Below are positions 53,163 to 62,711 of a stretch of 64,000 nt of DNA, in pieces. Numbering within the stretch: the first letter of the stretch is position 1; each line of letters begins with the position of its first letter. The position numbers and the translations under genes were made by a program. The notes beneath the pieces are model-generated. The model made no database searches. It was not told the origin of the DNA and was given only the letters and a program-made list of their open reading frames with translations. The DNA is from Tachypleus tridentatus (taxonomy: Eukaryota > Arthropoda > Merostomata > Xiphosura > Limulidae), in contig NC_134830.1 in NCBI RefSeq assembly GCF_004210375.1, positions 8,928,001 through 8,992,000 on the forward strand. Direction: 5' to 3'.

Positions 53163-55204
53163 AAAATTAAGTATGATGCAAAGATGGCAATGTCAAAAGT
53201 GCAGAAACAGTGGGGGAAAATTAAGTATGACGCAAAGATGGCAATGTCAAAAGTACAGAAACACTGGGGGGCAATTAAGTATGATGCAAAGATGGCAATG
53301 TCAAAAGTACAGAAACACTGGGGACAATTAAGTATGATGCAAAGATGGCAATGTCAAAAGTATAGAAACACTTGGGGACAAATAAGTATGATGCAAAGAT
53401 GGCAATGTCAAAAGTACAGAAACAGTGGGGGACAATTAAGTATGATGCAAAGATGGCAATGTCAAATGTACAGAAACACTTGGGGACAATTAAGTATGAT
53501 GCAAAGATGGCAATGTCAAAAGTGCAGAAACAGTGGGGGAAAATTAAGTATGATACAAAGATGGCAATGTCAAAAGTACAAAACACTGGGGGGCAATTAA
53601 GTATGATGCAAAGATGGCAATGCCAAAAGTACAGAAACAGTGGGGGACAATTAAGTATGATGCAAAGATGGCAATGTCAAAAGTACAGAAACACTTGGGG
53701 ACAATTAAGTATGATGCAAAGATGGCAATGTCAAAAGTGCAGAAACAGTGGGGGAAAATTAAGTATGACGCAAAGATGGCAATGTCAAAAGTACAGAAAC
53801 ACTGGGGGGCAATTAAGTATGATGCAAAGATGGCAATGTCAAAAGTACAGAAACAGTGGGGGACAATTAAGTATGATGCAAAGATGGCAATGTCAAAAGT
53901 ACAGAAACACTTGGGGACAATTAAGTATGATGCAAAGATGGCAATGTCAAAGTATAGAAACAGTGGGGAAAATTAAGTATGATACAAAGATGGCAATGTC
54001 AAAAGTACAGAAACACTGGGGGGCAATTAAGTATGATGCAAAGATGGCAATGTCAAAAGTACAGAAACAGTGGGGGCAATTAAGTATGATGCAAAGATGG
54101 CAATGTCAAAAGTACAGAAACAGTGGGGACAATTAAGTATGATGCAAAGATGGCAATGTCAAAAGTGCAGAAACAGTGGGGAAAAATAAGTATGATGCAA
54201 AGATGGCAATGTCCAAAAGTACAGAAACAGTGGGGGACAATTAAGTATGATGCAAAGATGGCAATGTCAAAAGTACAGAAACACTTGGGGACAATTAAGT
54301 ATGATGCAAAGATGGCAATGTCAAAAGTACAGAAACAGTGGGGGACAATTAAGTATGATGCAAAGATGGCAATGTCAAAAGTATAGAAACACTTGGGGAC
54401 AATTAAGTATGATGCAAAGATGGCAATGTCAAAAGTATAGAAATACTTGGGGACAATTAAGTATGATACAAAGATGGCAATGTCAAAAGTACAAAAACAC
54501 TGGGGGGCAATTAAGTATGATGCAAAGATGGCAATGCCAAAAGTACAGAAACAGTGGGGGACAATTAAGTATGATGCAAAGATGGCAATGTCAAAAGTAC
54601 AGAAACACTGGGGACAATTAAGTATGATGCAAAGATGGCAATGTCAAAAGTACAGAAACACTGGGGGCAATTAAGTATGATGCAAAGATGGCAATGTCAA
54701 AAGTACAGAAACAGTGGGGGACAATTAAGTATGATGCAAAGATGGCAATGTCAAAAGTATAGAAACACTTGGGGACAATTAAGTATGATGCAAAGATGGC
54801 AATATCAAAAGTACAGAAACAGTGGGGGACAATTAAGTATGATGCAAAGATGGCAATGTCAAAAGTACAGAAACTCTGGAGGGCAATTAAGTATGATGCA
54901 AAGATGGCAATGTCAAAAGTACAGAAACAGTGGGGGACAATTAAGTATGATGCAAAGATGGCAATGTCAAAAGTATAGAAACACTTGGGGACAATTAAGT
55001 GTGATGCAAAGATGGCAATATCAAAAGTACAGAAACAGTGGGGGACAATTAAGTATGATGCAAAGATGGCAATGTCAAAAGTACAGAAACTCTGGGGGGC
55101 AATTAAGTATGATGCAAAGATGGCAATGTCAAAAGTACAGAAACACTGGGGGACAATTACGTATGATGCAAAGATGGCAATGTCAGAAGTACAGAAACAA
55201 GATA
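53163..55204. repeat. About 54-bp minisatellite, ~38 copies, seeded at a SINE-B junction
   Basis: Units of 53-54 bp read AAAATTAAGTATGATGCAAA, then GATGGCAATGTCAAAAGTAC, then AGAAACACTGGGGG or a variant (AGTGGGGGAC, ACTTGGGGAC). The CACTGGGGG part equals the terminal bases of the SINE-B head that abuts the first unit. The rest equals the target-site duplication plus the DNA beyond it. The last unit instead runs into GAAACAAGATAGAGAC, which is also the sequence in the inverted arm at 55412..55480 and so probably ancestral. Because 54 is a multiple of 3, long open frames exist in three of six frames, broken where units are 53 bp; frame one gives an 18-residue repeat. I see no reason to call it a gene. 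Confidence 0.93.
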
Positions 55205-55411
55205 GAGACAAAAATTACTAAAAAGTAGTCAAATCTTTTGCAAAAATAACTTTTATATACAACTGAATATTGAATTCCGGTTTGAATAAAGCCATTTAAA
55301 TCGAATAGTTCTATATAGTCTTATAGTGGCTATAGACAAAGCTTGTAAGACTGATTCAATATTTACTGGCTACGTGGTAGTGATTCTTGTATGGTTTTGT
55401 GTATTTATTCC
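55205..55411. other. Central spacer of an imperfect palindrome
   Basis: About 200 bp lies between the minisatellite and its inverted copy. It contains a smaller inverted pair, AATATTGAAT near 55266 and its complement ATTCAATATT near 55354. That pair shares nearly the same centre (about 55314) as the outer arms (about 55308), so the whole unit looks like one old palindrome. No gene was seen. Confidence 0.6.
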
Positions 55412-55480
55412 CGTCTTGTTTCTATACTTTTTGACACTGCCATCTTTGTATCATACTTAAATTTTGCATTTTTTTAAACA
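55412..55480 (-). repeat. Single inverted copy of the minisatellite unit with flank
   Basis: Read on the minus strand, this gives GTTTAAAAAAATGCAAAATT, then TAAGTATGATACAAAGATGG, then CAGTGTCAAAAAGTATAGAA, then ACAAGAC. It matches the outer flank left of the SINE-B insertion (GTTTAAAAAATTGCAAAAAA at 53011..53030), the repeat unit and the GAAACAAGA after the last unit, in that order. It lacks the CACTGGGGG piece. It is the unamplified arm of the palindrome. Confidence 0.88.
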
Positions 55481-55749
55481 TTTTCAATGAATTAAGTTGA
55501 TAAGGTAAGATTTGTTTTAATTTTATAATTCAGTGGTAATATTTATATATATTGTTACTACCATATCAGTTTTGTCACTTTCTCAAATGTCGAATTATAG
55601 TTGGCATAGCTAAAACAATCTATTATGTAGTTTTGCATTTAAGAATAAATAAACATGTAATTGTAATCACCCAATACGTAAAATTATTGATAATGACTGA
55701 TTGTAGTTAACGAGAGAAAATTTTCCTCGCAGAAATAAACTGATAAAAT
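55481..55749. other. AT-rich DNA, nothing recognised
   Basis: No gene, RNA or repeat was seen in this stretch. Confidence 0.6.
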
Positions 55750-55765
55750 GCGTTTGCTAGTAGTG

Positions 55766-55985
55766 CCCCGGCATGGCCAGGTGGATTAAGGCGTTCGAGT
55801 CACCATCGCACCAAAATGCTTGCCCTTTTAGCCGTGGGGCGTTATAAATTTATGGTCAATCCCACTATTCGTTGATAAAAGAGTAGCCCAAGAATTGGCG
55901 ATGACTAGTTTTACACTGCTAAATTAGGGACGGCTAGCACAGATAGCCCTCGTGTAGCTTTGCGCGAAATTCAAAAAACAAACAA
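55766..55985 (+). mobile_element. Long SINE (SINE-A) with internal deletion of the anticodon-to-B-box segment
   Basis: The copy starts CCCCGGCATGGCCAGGTGG (intact A-box region) and then jumps from GGCGTTCGA to GTCACCATCGCACC. The anticodon arm and half of the B box are missing. The body (TAGCCCAAGAATTGGC, TTACACTGCTAAATTAGGGA, TTGCGCGAAATTC) and the CAAAAAACAAAC tail are present, with a further deletion between GATGACTAG and TTTTACACTG. Target-site duplications of 15-16 bp flank it: GCGTTTGCTAGTAGTG at 55750 and GCGTTTGCAAGTATG at 55986. Loss of the B box should cripple Pol III transcription. Confidence 0.92.
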
Positions 55986-56000
55986 GCGTTTGCAAGTATG

Positions 56001-57960
56001 TTTCACAAGACAAGTACCTTTTTCTGTTTGTTTCTTTTCTTTCAAGATAAAAAAAGAAAGCGAGTCAAATGACTTAAGTAAGTCGTCATTTCAAATTCAC
56101 TAGCAGGCCATTTTTTATCTACTTCTTGTGACCAACAATTAACAGAACAATAATAATTTAATGAAACACATTAACTTACGAAGAAGTCCGCAAAACTAAA
56201 TGTTGGAATATATATTAAATTACGTTTTCTTTTGTCTGTTTGTTTAACCATGTAACAAGTTGTTTCTTGCATTACGTATTGAGAACGAATGTGAACAAAA
56301 TGACACGGTTAATTGAAAATATTTTCAGAATCACTCTACTTAACAAATGATATTTTAAATATTTTTGTTGCTTGGGGACTTTGTAATGCTCGAACTCACC
56401 TGAGTTAATAAAGTTTTCTATCATGTTAAGACTTTGTGAAATGTTCAGACAATTTTCTACAATCCTCCAATATCTCCAAGATAATAAAATAGAGCATTTA
56501 TCATTCTTACGAAGAAACCACAGTTAACTTCTTTGAAGTCAACTACTATCACATCTCGAGAATCTTTGATCTGTTAAAATAAAACTGTTTATGGAAAACA
56601 ATTGTTTAAGTAAAAATAACGAACTGTTACAAAAAACCCATAAAACTTGACAATAATATCCTACGTAATAACAGAGAAAATAACCACCCAGTTATTAAAA
56701 TTGTAAAACGCTTAAACTGTTGAATACCAAACAAGAGGTTTCTTGAAAAGCAAATGAATATTTAAATGAATGAAAAACATAAAAAAACAATTTAGGGAGA
56801 AATAGAGAAACTCCTTTTTACATATCGGTAACGTGGAACCTTTTTCCTGGGATTTATATTCCTTTTTAAAAAGTAAATGAAGCACCATTTCACTGAAAAT
56901 TCATTACAATTAAGTTCACATTTTTATAGGTGCGCTAAAAACAATCTAAAGAAGACTAGAGAATCGTTTCTCTTATTAACACATTTAAGACTTAATGCAA
57001 GGATCAAATATTTTCCTATACTTTGTACTCACATTTTTTACTCCCATAAGTTGTGATCCATTGCAAAATAATTTTGCAATACAAAATATTTTCGTGTTAT
57101 TCAGAATAAATAGACCAATTTTAAATACGAATTTTTAAAATTACATTTTCCAGAAAGAAAGACGATGCAGAAGGTTTTACGAACGAAAAACATATCAAAA
57201 ATCCACTGTTTCATTTTAATTACGTATTTATTTAAAATTACAGTGTTGTGCCTTTCTTACATCTGTAAAACCCAGATATTTATTGCGCGGAATATTGCAG
57301 TTTTACTGAAACAACACAACGACAATTATGTTCAACAGGTTTAAACTTTTCATGCACTGAAAGTGAAATCTGCGCATATTTCTCGGTACGTTTCTCCTCG
57401 CTAATGCCAAGTATATATTACTGAAACATAACTCACGTCGAAAACCCAGTGTGTGTCACGTTACGGCCTAGTTCTCGAAACAGACGGAGTCAAAGCCAAA
57501 ATGCATTTGTCCAGATAGAATAGTAGTTCCATTACTGTTTTCCTATTACGATTTTTAGTGACGCGGTGGGTGCAAGAAAGCCAAGTGCAGTGACACCTCA
57601 CAAGTGACTGGCGAGTATAATAAGACTAAAAGTAAAGAGACACACAGTGTGAGATCCAAGTGCATAAAAACATAGAAAGAATATCGATTCAATTTTTAAT
57701 CTCGTATCGTTTTCTTTCAACAACGTGTCCAATTAAAGACAACCGCTTTAATAAACAGACTCTAAACTAAGAAATCAACAAACGTTTTGTTGTCTGTTTG
57801 TTTTATACTTTCAGCAGATAGACTAACAAAAATGTCAGGTTATACATTTGTTCGTGAAGTCATTGTTGGAACGTAGTATTACCAAAAAGCACTGGCTTTC
57901 CAATATAGTACAAGTTGTTAATCTAACTGCTTTTTTACCAATAATTATTCTACGAATACG
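56001..57960. other. AT-rich unique DNA, nothing recognised
   Basis: About 2 kb of AT-rich sequence with no open frame above 60 codons, no SINE and no tandem repeat. A pyrimidine tract ending TTTCAG at about 57814, followed by AAAAATGTCAGG, could be read as an acceptor plus start codon, but the frame closes after 14 codons. Confidence 0.6.
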
Positions 57961-57983
57961 CTAATTAATAATTCATTTCAAAA

Positions 57984-58076
57984 TTGGTTGGTTGTTTTAT
58001 TCTACGACTCTTGGGCTACTCTTTACCAACGAATAGTGGGATAGGGCGATGTTTAGCGCGACGCGAACCCGCGACC
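57984..58076 (-). mobile_element. 93-bp SINE-A derivative flanked by an exact 23-bp duplication
   Basis: On the minus strand this reads AGGGTCGCGGGTTCGCG (partial tRNA-like head), a jump over part of the body, then CCCACTATTCGTTGGTAAAG, AGTAGCCCAAGAGTCGTAG, and an unusual AATAAAACAACCAACC end. The head upstream of the anticodon and most of the body are absent. The flanks 57961..57983 and 58077..58099 are identical over 23 bp (starting CTAATTAATAATTC), which shows a single insertion event of an already reduced element. Confidence 0.9.
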
Positions 58077-58099
58077 CTAATTAATAATTCATTTCAAAA

Positions 58100-58412
58100 A
58101 TGATCTTAATCTTGATTGGCTTATAAAGAAATTTACTGACTGCCTCTGTTGGACATTTCCCAGAATTTATTTATATCATGCATGCCCCATCATTTTCGAA
58201 AAGAAACAAGAAATGGCTAATTGCCAAATAAATGTTTTAATATTAAAAACGTTTCTCCTTGGATCTCCCAATATTTCATCGAGAAATAAAACATAATACT
58301 CATAGCGACAACTCGCACTAAAATTCATGCACCACAGAAGTGTACCTAACATAACAGTCGCTTTCTCAAGTCTATTTTTATTCATAGATTGTTGTCTCAC
58401 TAACATGAGACT
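58100..58412. other. AT-rich DNA, no convincing gene
   Basis: A 76-codon open frame runs on the minus strand at 58176..58406. It has no recognisable motif or favourable context, and I consider it chance. Confidence 0.5.
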
Positions 58413-58423
58413 TCAAAAATTCG

Positions 58424-58701
58424 TGGCCTGGGATGGCCTAGCGCGTAAGGCGTGCGACTCGTAATCCGAGGGTCGCGGGTTCGCGCCCGCGTCGCGCTAA
58501 ACATGCTCGCCCTCCCAGCCGAGGGGGTGTATAATGTGACGGTCAATCCCACTATTCGTTGGTAAAGAGTAGCCCAAGAGTTGGCGGTGGGTGATGATGA
58601 CTAGCTGCCTTCCCTCTAGTCTTACACTGCTAAATTAGGGACGGCTAGCACAGATAGCCCTCGAGTAGCTTTGTGCGAAATTCCCAAACAAACAAACAAA
58701 A
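58424..58701 (+). mobile_element. Long tRNA-derived SINE (SINE-A), full length with 11-bp duplication
   Basis: The head contains GGCCTAGCGCGTAAGGCG, CTCGTAA and a mutated B box GGTTCGCGCCC. The body contains TGTGACGGTCAATCCCACTA, GAGTTGGCGGTGGGTGATGA and TTACACTGCTAAATTAGGGA. The tail is CCAAACAAACAAACAAAA. The exact duplication TCAAAAATTCG stands at 58413..58423 and 58702..58712. Body identity to the 51997 copy is high, so this is one of the younger insertions in the window. Confidence 0.94.
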
Positions 58702-58791
58702 TCAAAAATTCGCCTATAGGCTCATTATAATATTCCCCTCCACGGTAATCTTTAGTAAAAGGCGAAAGATTAATACAAATTTGTGTTTATT

Positions 58792-58835
58792 GAAAAAACA
58801 AGGAACGGTACAAGAAAAAACAAGGAACTGTACAA
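58792..58835. repeat. 22-bp tandem duplication
   Basis: GAAAAAACAAGGAACGGTAC plus AA (58792..58813) is followed directly by the same sequence with one change, GAACTGTAC (58814..58835). It stands at the start of the A-rich TGTACA tract. Confidence 0.9.
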
Positions 58836-59320
58836 AAAGCAAAATGTTCAATGAAATAATGACAAAAATGGTGACAGTGAGAAAAATGTACAGAAATGAC
58901 AAAAATGTACAAAGTAAATAAAACAAAGCAAAAGTATATAGAAGTAGAAAAACAGCAAAATTATACAAGCAAAAAGTAAAAATCAAAAGAAAAATGTACA
59001 AAAATTAAACAAAGTAGATTAAAGTTAAACAAAAAAATACAATTTTAATAAATATGTGAACTGTATAATGAAAAATGTACAAAAAGTGAGCAGAAATTAA
59101 AAGAAAAGCAAAATTGTACAAAAGTAAAAATTCAAAACAGAGTATACAAGTTAAATTTAGCAAAATGTACAAAAAATAAATAAGGAAAAGATGTACAAAA
59201 GTAAAAATGACAAAAACAGCAAAACTTTACAAGTTAAAAACAGCAAGTTAAACAATAATTAATGTACAAAAATAAAATATACAAGGTAAAAAAAAGTTAA
59301 ACAAAACAAAGCAAGGGCAG
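58792..59320. repeat. A-rich, TGTACA-rich degenerate tract
   Basis: About 530 bp of strongly purine/A-biased plus strand in which AAAATGTACAAAAAGTAAA-like phrases recur irregularly; at least nine TGTACA hexamers were counted. No fixed period is visible, so it looks like an old, scrambled simple repeat. It lies immediately past the stop codon of the minus-strand LINE ORF2. It could therefore include the LINE 3' untranslated region (T-rich on the element's own strand), but no poly(A) end is evident. Chance open frames on both strands here are low-complexity. Confidence 0.6.
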
Positions 59321-59332
59321 AGACAAGGTGGC

Positions 59333-60100
59333 TCAAAATCCAATCTCCACCTGACCCCTCATCAACACACAAAGAGGCGAGACATCCGGTCGCCACAGAT
59401 GATAAAATATCCCTGGACTCAGACGATGATAGTCCGCCCGAAGTCGGAGTAACAGCCTATATCTGGCCCTTCCCAATATCGAAAAATACGACACCGGTGC
59501 CCGCTCGTAAACTAACTTGTTTCGAGCAAGCCAGATGACGTACTTAAGGATAGTCAGAGTATATTGAAAGGAAAATGCCAGGCAGCTGGGAACAGGGATC
59601 GGCACATGATACAGGATAGTCTTCGCCGTGAGATGCGGGACCCGGAAAAGGCGCGCAACTCTCTCCCAGATCTCCGCCGACGTCGGACAGAGGACTAACC
59701 TGTGCATGACAGACTCCAACTAGATGTGACACACTGAACACAACTCAGTTGTTCCAGGGTTCCACAGGTACGTACGTTCTCTCACGGGCAAAATATTGTG
59801 CACTACACGCCAGTTGATAGCCTGAAGGCAGTTATCAACATGGCGCAGTACTACACGTCCCGAAATAACATCCCACAGAAGAGCAGGATGGTATCGCTCA
59901 ATTCTGTGTGTACATCCGGGAACCAGCAGGCTGTAGAGGGAACGGGAGTCCGTCGATACATCTGCTGCCACAGCACGACACCGCCGAATCGCAGCAGCAG
60001 CGTCAACATACCAAAAAGGAGGATCAAAACACATTGGTGTCCGCAAGCTCAAAGAAACACCAAAGAGCCTGCGCCCCGTGCCAACCAGGAAACGAATGAG
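59333..60100 (-). pseudogene. ORF2 C-terminal region with CCHC zinc knuckle
   Basis: From roughly 60100 one frame runs to the end of ORF2. It contains INWRVVHNILPVRERTYLW, followed by a zinc knuckle of the form C-x2-C-x8-H-x4-C (CSVCH ... MHRLVLC). The knuckle is split by an in-frame TAG at 59720..59722, between HI and LESVMH. After it come VIWLARNKLVYE and a basic segment (GRARYRLLLRLRADY), usual for the tail of L1/Tx1 ORF2. The frame closes at 59333. Confidence 0.85.
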
Positions 60101-60524
60101 AGGCAACAGGGATGACCCTCTACAAACAGATAACGAAAGGTAGAGGACAGCAGAAGAGAAAGACACTGGGTCTGGACACATGGTATGCCCAGACCTCCCC
60201 TGCGAGGCAGCTGCATCAAGGAACTCCTAGACACTCCCTCTGGCTTGCCACCTCACAGGAAGGCGAAGACATGACGTTCAATGGCTCGTGCAGTGCAGTC
60301 ATCCAGAGGAAGAACAGCCCCTAGGTACCATACCAAGGGGAGTATTCTTCTCCTCACCACCCTCTGCCCTATCAAACAAGTTAACAGGGCAGTAGCAGTA
60401 ATCGTGTACTGCTGAACCACCCCTTCCCAAGCAGCCCCAAAGGCCACAAGAAAACAAACCCAAAGCAAGTGACTGGGGAGGAGGTCGATTCCAGACCAAA
60501 CGGAGAGTCGGCAGACGAGGCCTA

Positions 60525-61260
60525 CTTGCCAAACCTCCTGGCATGAGACTTATGAAAATTCAGCTGGGCAGTGCTGGCCTGAGAGTATTTATAGAAAATG
60601 GCCAACGCCGAACCTAAAGATGTAAAGTTTGCAAAGAACAGGTTCACATCATCTGCATGCGCAACTTAAGTCATGCTCAAACCCCCAGAAAGCTGAAGAC
60701 CACGTACCGATACCGAGTGATATGGGTAAGAGAGCAGACACTCTATAACCAACACATAAAGTGTGGGAGACAGTGGACAACTCTGATGAACTCCCTGTAA
60801 GATGGACAAGGAAGGCGACAGGTACCCATTTACCAAAAGCCTGCTCGAAACAGTCGAATACATGGCTCGCACATACTAGAAACAAACTAGAGGGAGGCCA
60901 TACCTCTCCAGAACATACCACAGAAAGCCATGGTGAACTCGATCAAATGCTTTACTCTGATTGAGGGACACAAAGATAACAGGGATATCCCGATCCGTGA
61001 TGTAAAGGAACAGATCCCTGAGAAGCACCAAATTTTGTTGAATACGTCTGCCCCAGACACCACATGTCTGAGTGCAGTGAACCAAGGAAGGCACAACTGC
61101 ACCCAAATGGGCACACAGGACCTTAGAAATAATCTTGGTGTCCACGTTCAGGAGCGATATGGGATGCCATGAGGAAAGATTTTCTGACTGGCTGGGATCC
61201 TTACAAAATAGAGTAATATGTAGACATAGACCCTGCAGCCAGACAGCTGTTGAAGAGCCT
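60525..61260 (-). pseudogene. ORF2 reverse transcriptase domain
   Basis: Minus-strand order: SWHPISLLNVDTK (RT fingers), GRRIQQNLVLLRDL, motif A as SLNQSKAFDRV (about 60970..60940), LERYGLP, motif B as LQGVHQSCPLSPTLY (about 60800..60755), and motif C as HADDVNLFF, its ADD codons at 60648..60656. The first catalytic Asp of motif A is Asn (codon 60960..60962, AAT). Motif B has HQSCPLSP for the usual RQGCPLSP. Two in-frame stops (60876, 60666) interrupt a frame that otherwise runs through from motif A to past motif C. Confidence 0.9.
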
Positions 61261-61779
61261 GACAAACAAGGGTCCGACGACTGGCCACACGTGGCTGTAG
61301 AATTCCACTGGCAGTCAGTCCAGCCCAGAACACTTTCCAAGTGGCAAGGATCAAAGGGATGACCAACACTCTCCCAAGCTGATTGGTTTCACCAGTTGGT
61401 CGTAAAAGGAGGGGTCGAGGGAAAGCAAAAACCTAGTAATGTCGTCCCACAACCCCTCATCCACGGGTGTAGCCGCATATAAACGGCTATAATACCCGTG
61501 GCACGCGTCTAAGATGTCAGAGATGTCAGATGATGATCGACCATTCTCCAACACCAGACTGCTGATGTGTCTGTTCTTAGCCATCTCCCGTGCCTTGCAC
61601 AGAGGAACCCCAGTAATGGTTCTGGGATCGAGTGACTCGATCAGACAAAGTCGCTCACTGCATGGAACAGTTTGAAATAATACAAATCGATATCCCGATG
61701 GAGTGCCTAAATGTTCGAGAGGACTCAGCGATCCGTCGGTCCACCATGAAGCAAGGCAGCCAAGATGTCCTGCTTTCCT

Positions 61780-62711
61780 CACAAGGCCAGGCGACGGGCC
61801 CGCGAAAACCGCATGCCTGCTTGCATCAGCAAGAAGGCACAGGCCTCCTTGAAACCCGCCCACCAAGACCCAGTGGCAGACTCGACAGAACAGAGCTCCC
61901 AAACAAGGGCAAGCAAAGCATCTCCAATCCCATCCTTGGCAAGAAGCGAGACGTTGAGCCTCCACACACCGGGGCCCCAAAAAACGGGGACAAAATCCCG
62001 GAATCTGACGAGAAACGCCCGATGGTCAGACACGTAAAACGAGACGTCCCCAACCCGACGAACAGCAGCCCCGCCGAAGGCCAGGTGTCACATAGAACCT
62101 GTCAAGGCGACAAGAAATGCCCTGACTGGTCCAGGTAGCCACAAAAGCAGACCAATGCAGTGCACGCCAGACATCGGAAAAGTCGAAATCCGACAGCACT
62201 ACATGCAGAGACTGCATACACTGATCACCAGAAAGATGATCACCCCAATCTTGTCGAGGGGAGGATCCAAAACGCAGTTGAAGTTGCCACCACAGATGAT
62301 ATCGGCCCGTGTAACCATGAACCTGTCCAAGCCCGACAAGAAGGCCTCCCGCTCCCCAGTCTGAACAGACACACAGACATTGACAAGCCGAATTTTACGA
62401 CCCCCAGCAACAACATCAACGTACACCACCCACCCCTCAGCATCACAATGTGATGCGAGGATGGTCCCATTAAAATGCGGGTGGAAGAGGATCCCCACCA
62501 CATGCAAACATGTAGAGCCAAACGACCAGGAGGCAAAGACAGGGTAATGGGATGAAAAAGAAAAGTGGTCCCTCTGATAGGCAAAATGGGTCTCTTGCAA
62601 AAATATGGCATCAACTGCAAAGCAGTTGAATAGAGAGAACGCATAGAATTGCTTAGCAATGCTATGCATCCCCCGGGTGTTTAGAGTAATGCAAGAAAAA
62701 CCCATCATCAA
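61780..62711 (-). pseudogene. ORF2 APE-type endonuclease domain
   Basis: In order on the minus strand: NTRGM (residues 11-15, catalytic Asn), FLQETHF (Glu at residue 40), GGNFNC (residues 141-146), then after a frame change SDVWRALHW and CRLDRFYV, and after another change SDHRAFLV (catalytic His, about 62030). In the family the third motif is GGDFN; here the Asp codon at 62283..62285 reads AAC (Asn). With that change and two frameshifts the nuclease should be dead. Confidence 0.88.

Larger units (their letters stand above)
59333..62711 (-). pseudogene. LINE ORF2 remnant (endonuclease-reverse transcriptase-zinc knuckle)
   Basis: About 3.4 kb, equivalent to some 1,125 codons, close to the usual length for an L1/Tx1 ORF2. 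The start chosen is the first Met of MMMGFSC at 62711, which leads straight into the endonuclease motif ITLNTRGM. An intact protein would nick target DNA and copy its RNA there. The frame changes at least six times. In-frame stops include TAG at 60876, TAA at 60666, TAG at 60522, TGA at 60253 (where a Trp codon is expected in FLWGG) and TAG at 59720. Key residues are also lost: GGNFN for GGDFN in the endonuclease and LNQSKAFD for LDQxKAFD in RT motif A. Motif C (ADD) is intact. Domain entries follow separately. Confidence 0.9.

Noticed and set aside
53184..55228. Repetitive-protein gene in the 54-bp array
   Set aside because: The frame breaks repeatedly through 53-bp units, there is no start, signal or flanking exon context, and the unit origin is explained by SINE junction amplification.
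57790..57880. Acceptor-like TTTCAG followed by AAAAATGTCAGG as a first coding exon
   Set aside because: The frame stops after 14 codons with no usable donor.
58176..58406. 76-codon minus-strand open frame
   Set aside because: No recognisable domain; single frame in AT-rich DNA between two SINEs.
58673..59001. 82- and 95-codon frames in the A-rich tract
   Set aside because: Low-complexity Lys/Asn-rich or Phe/Leu-rich products of a biased sequence.
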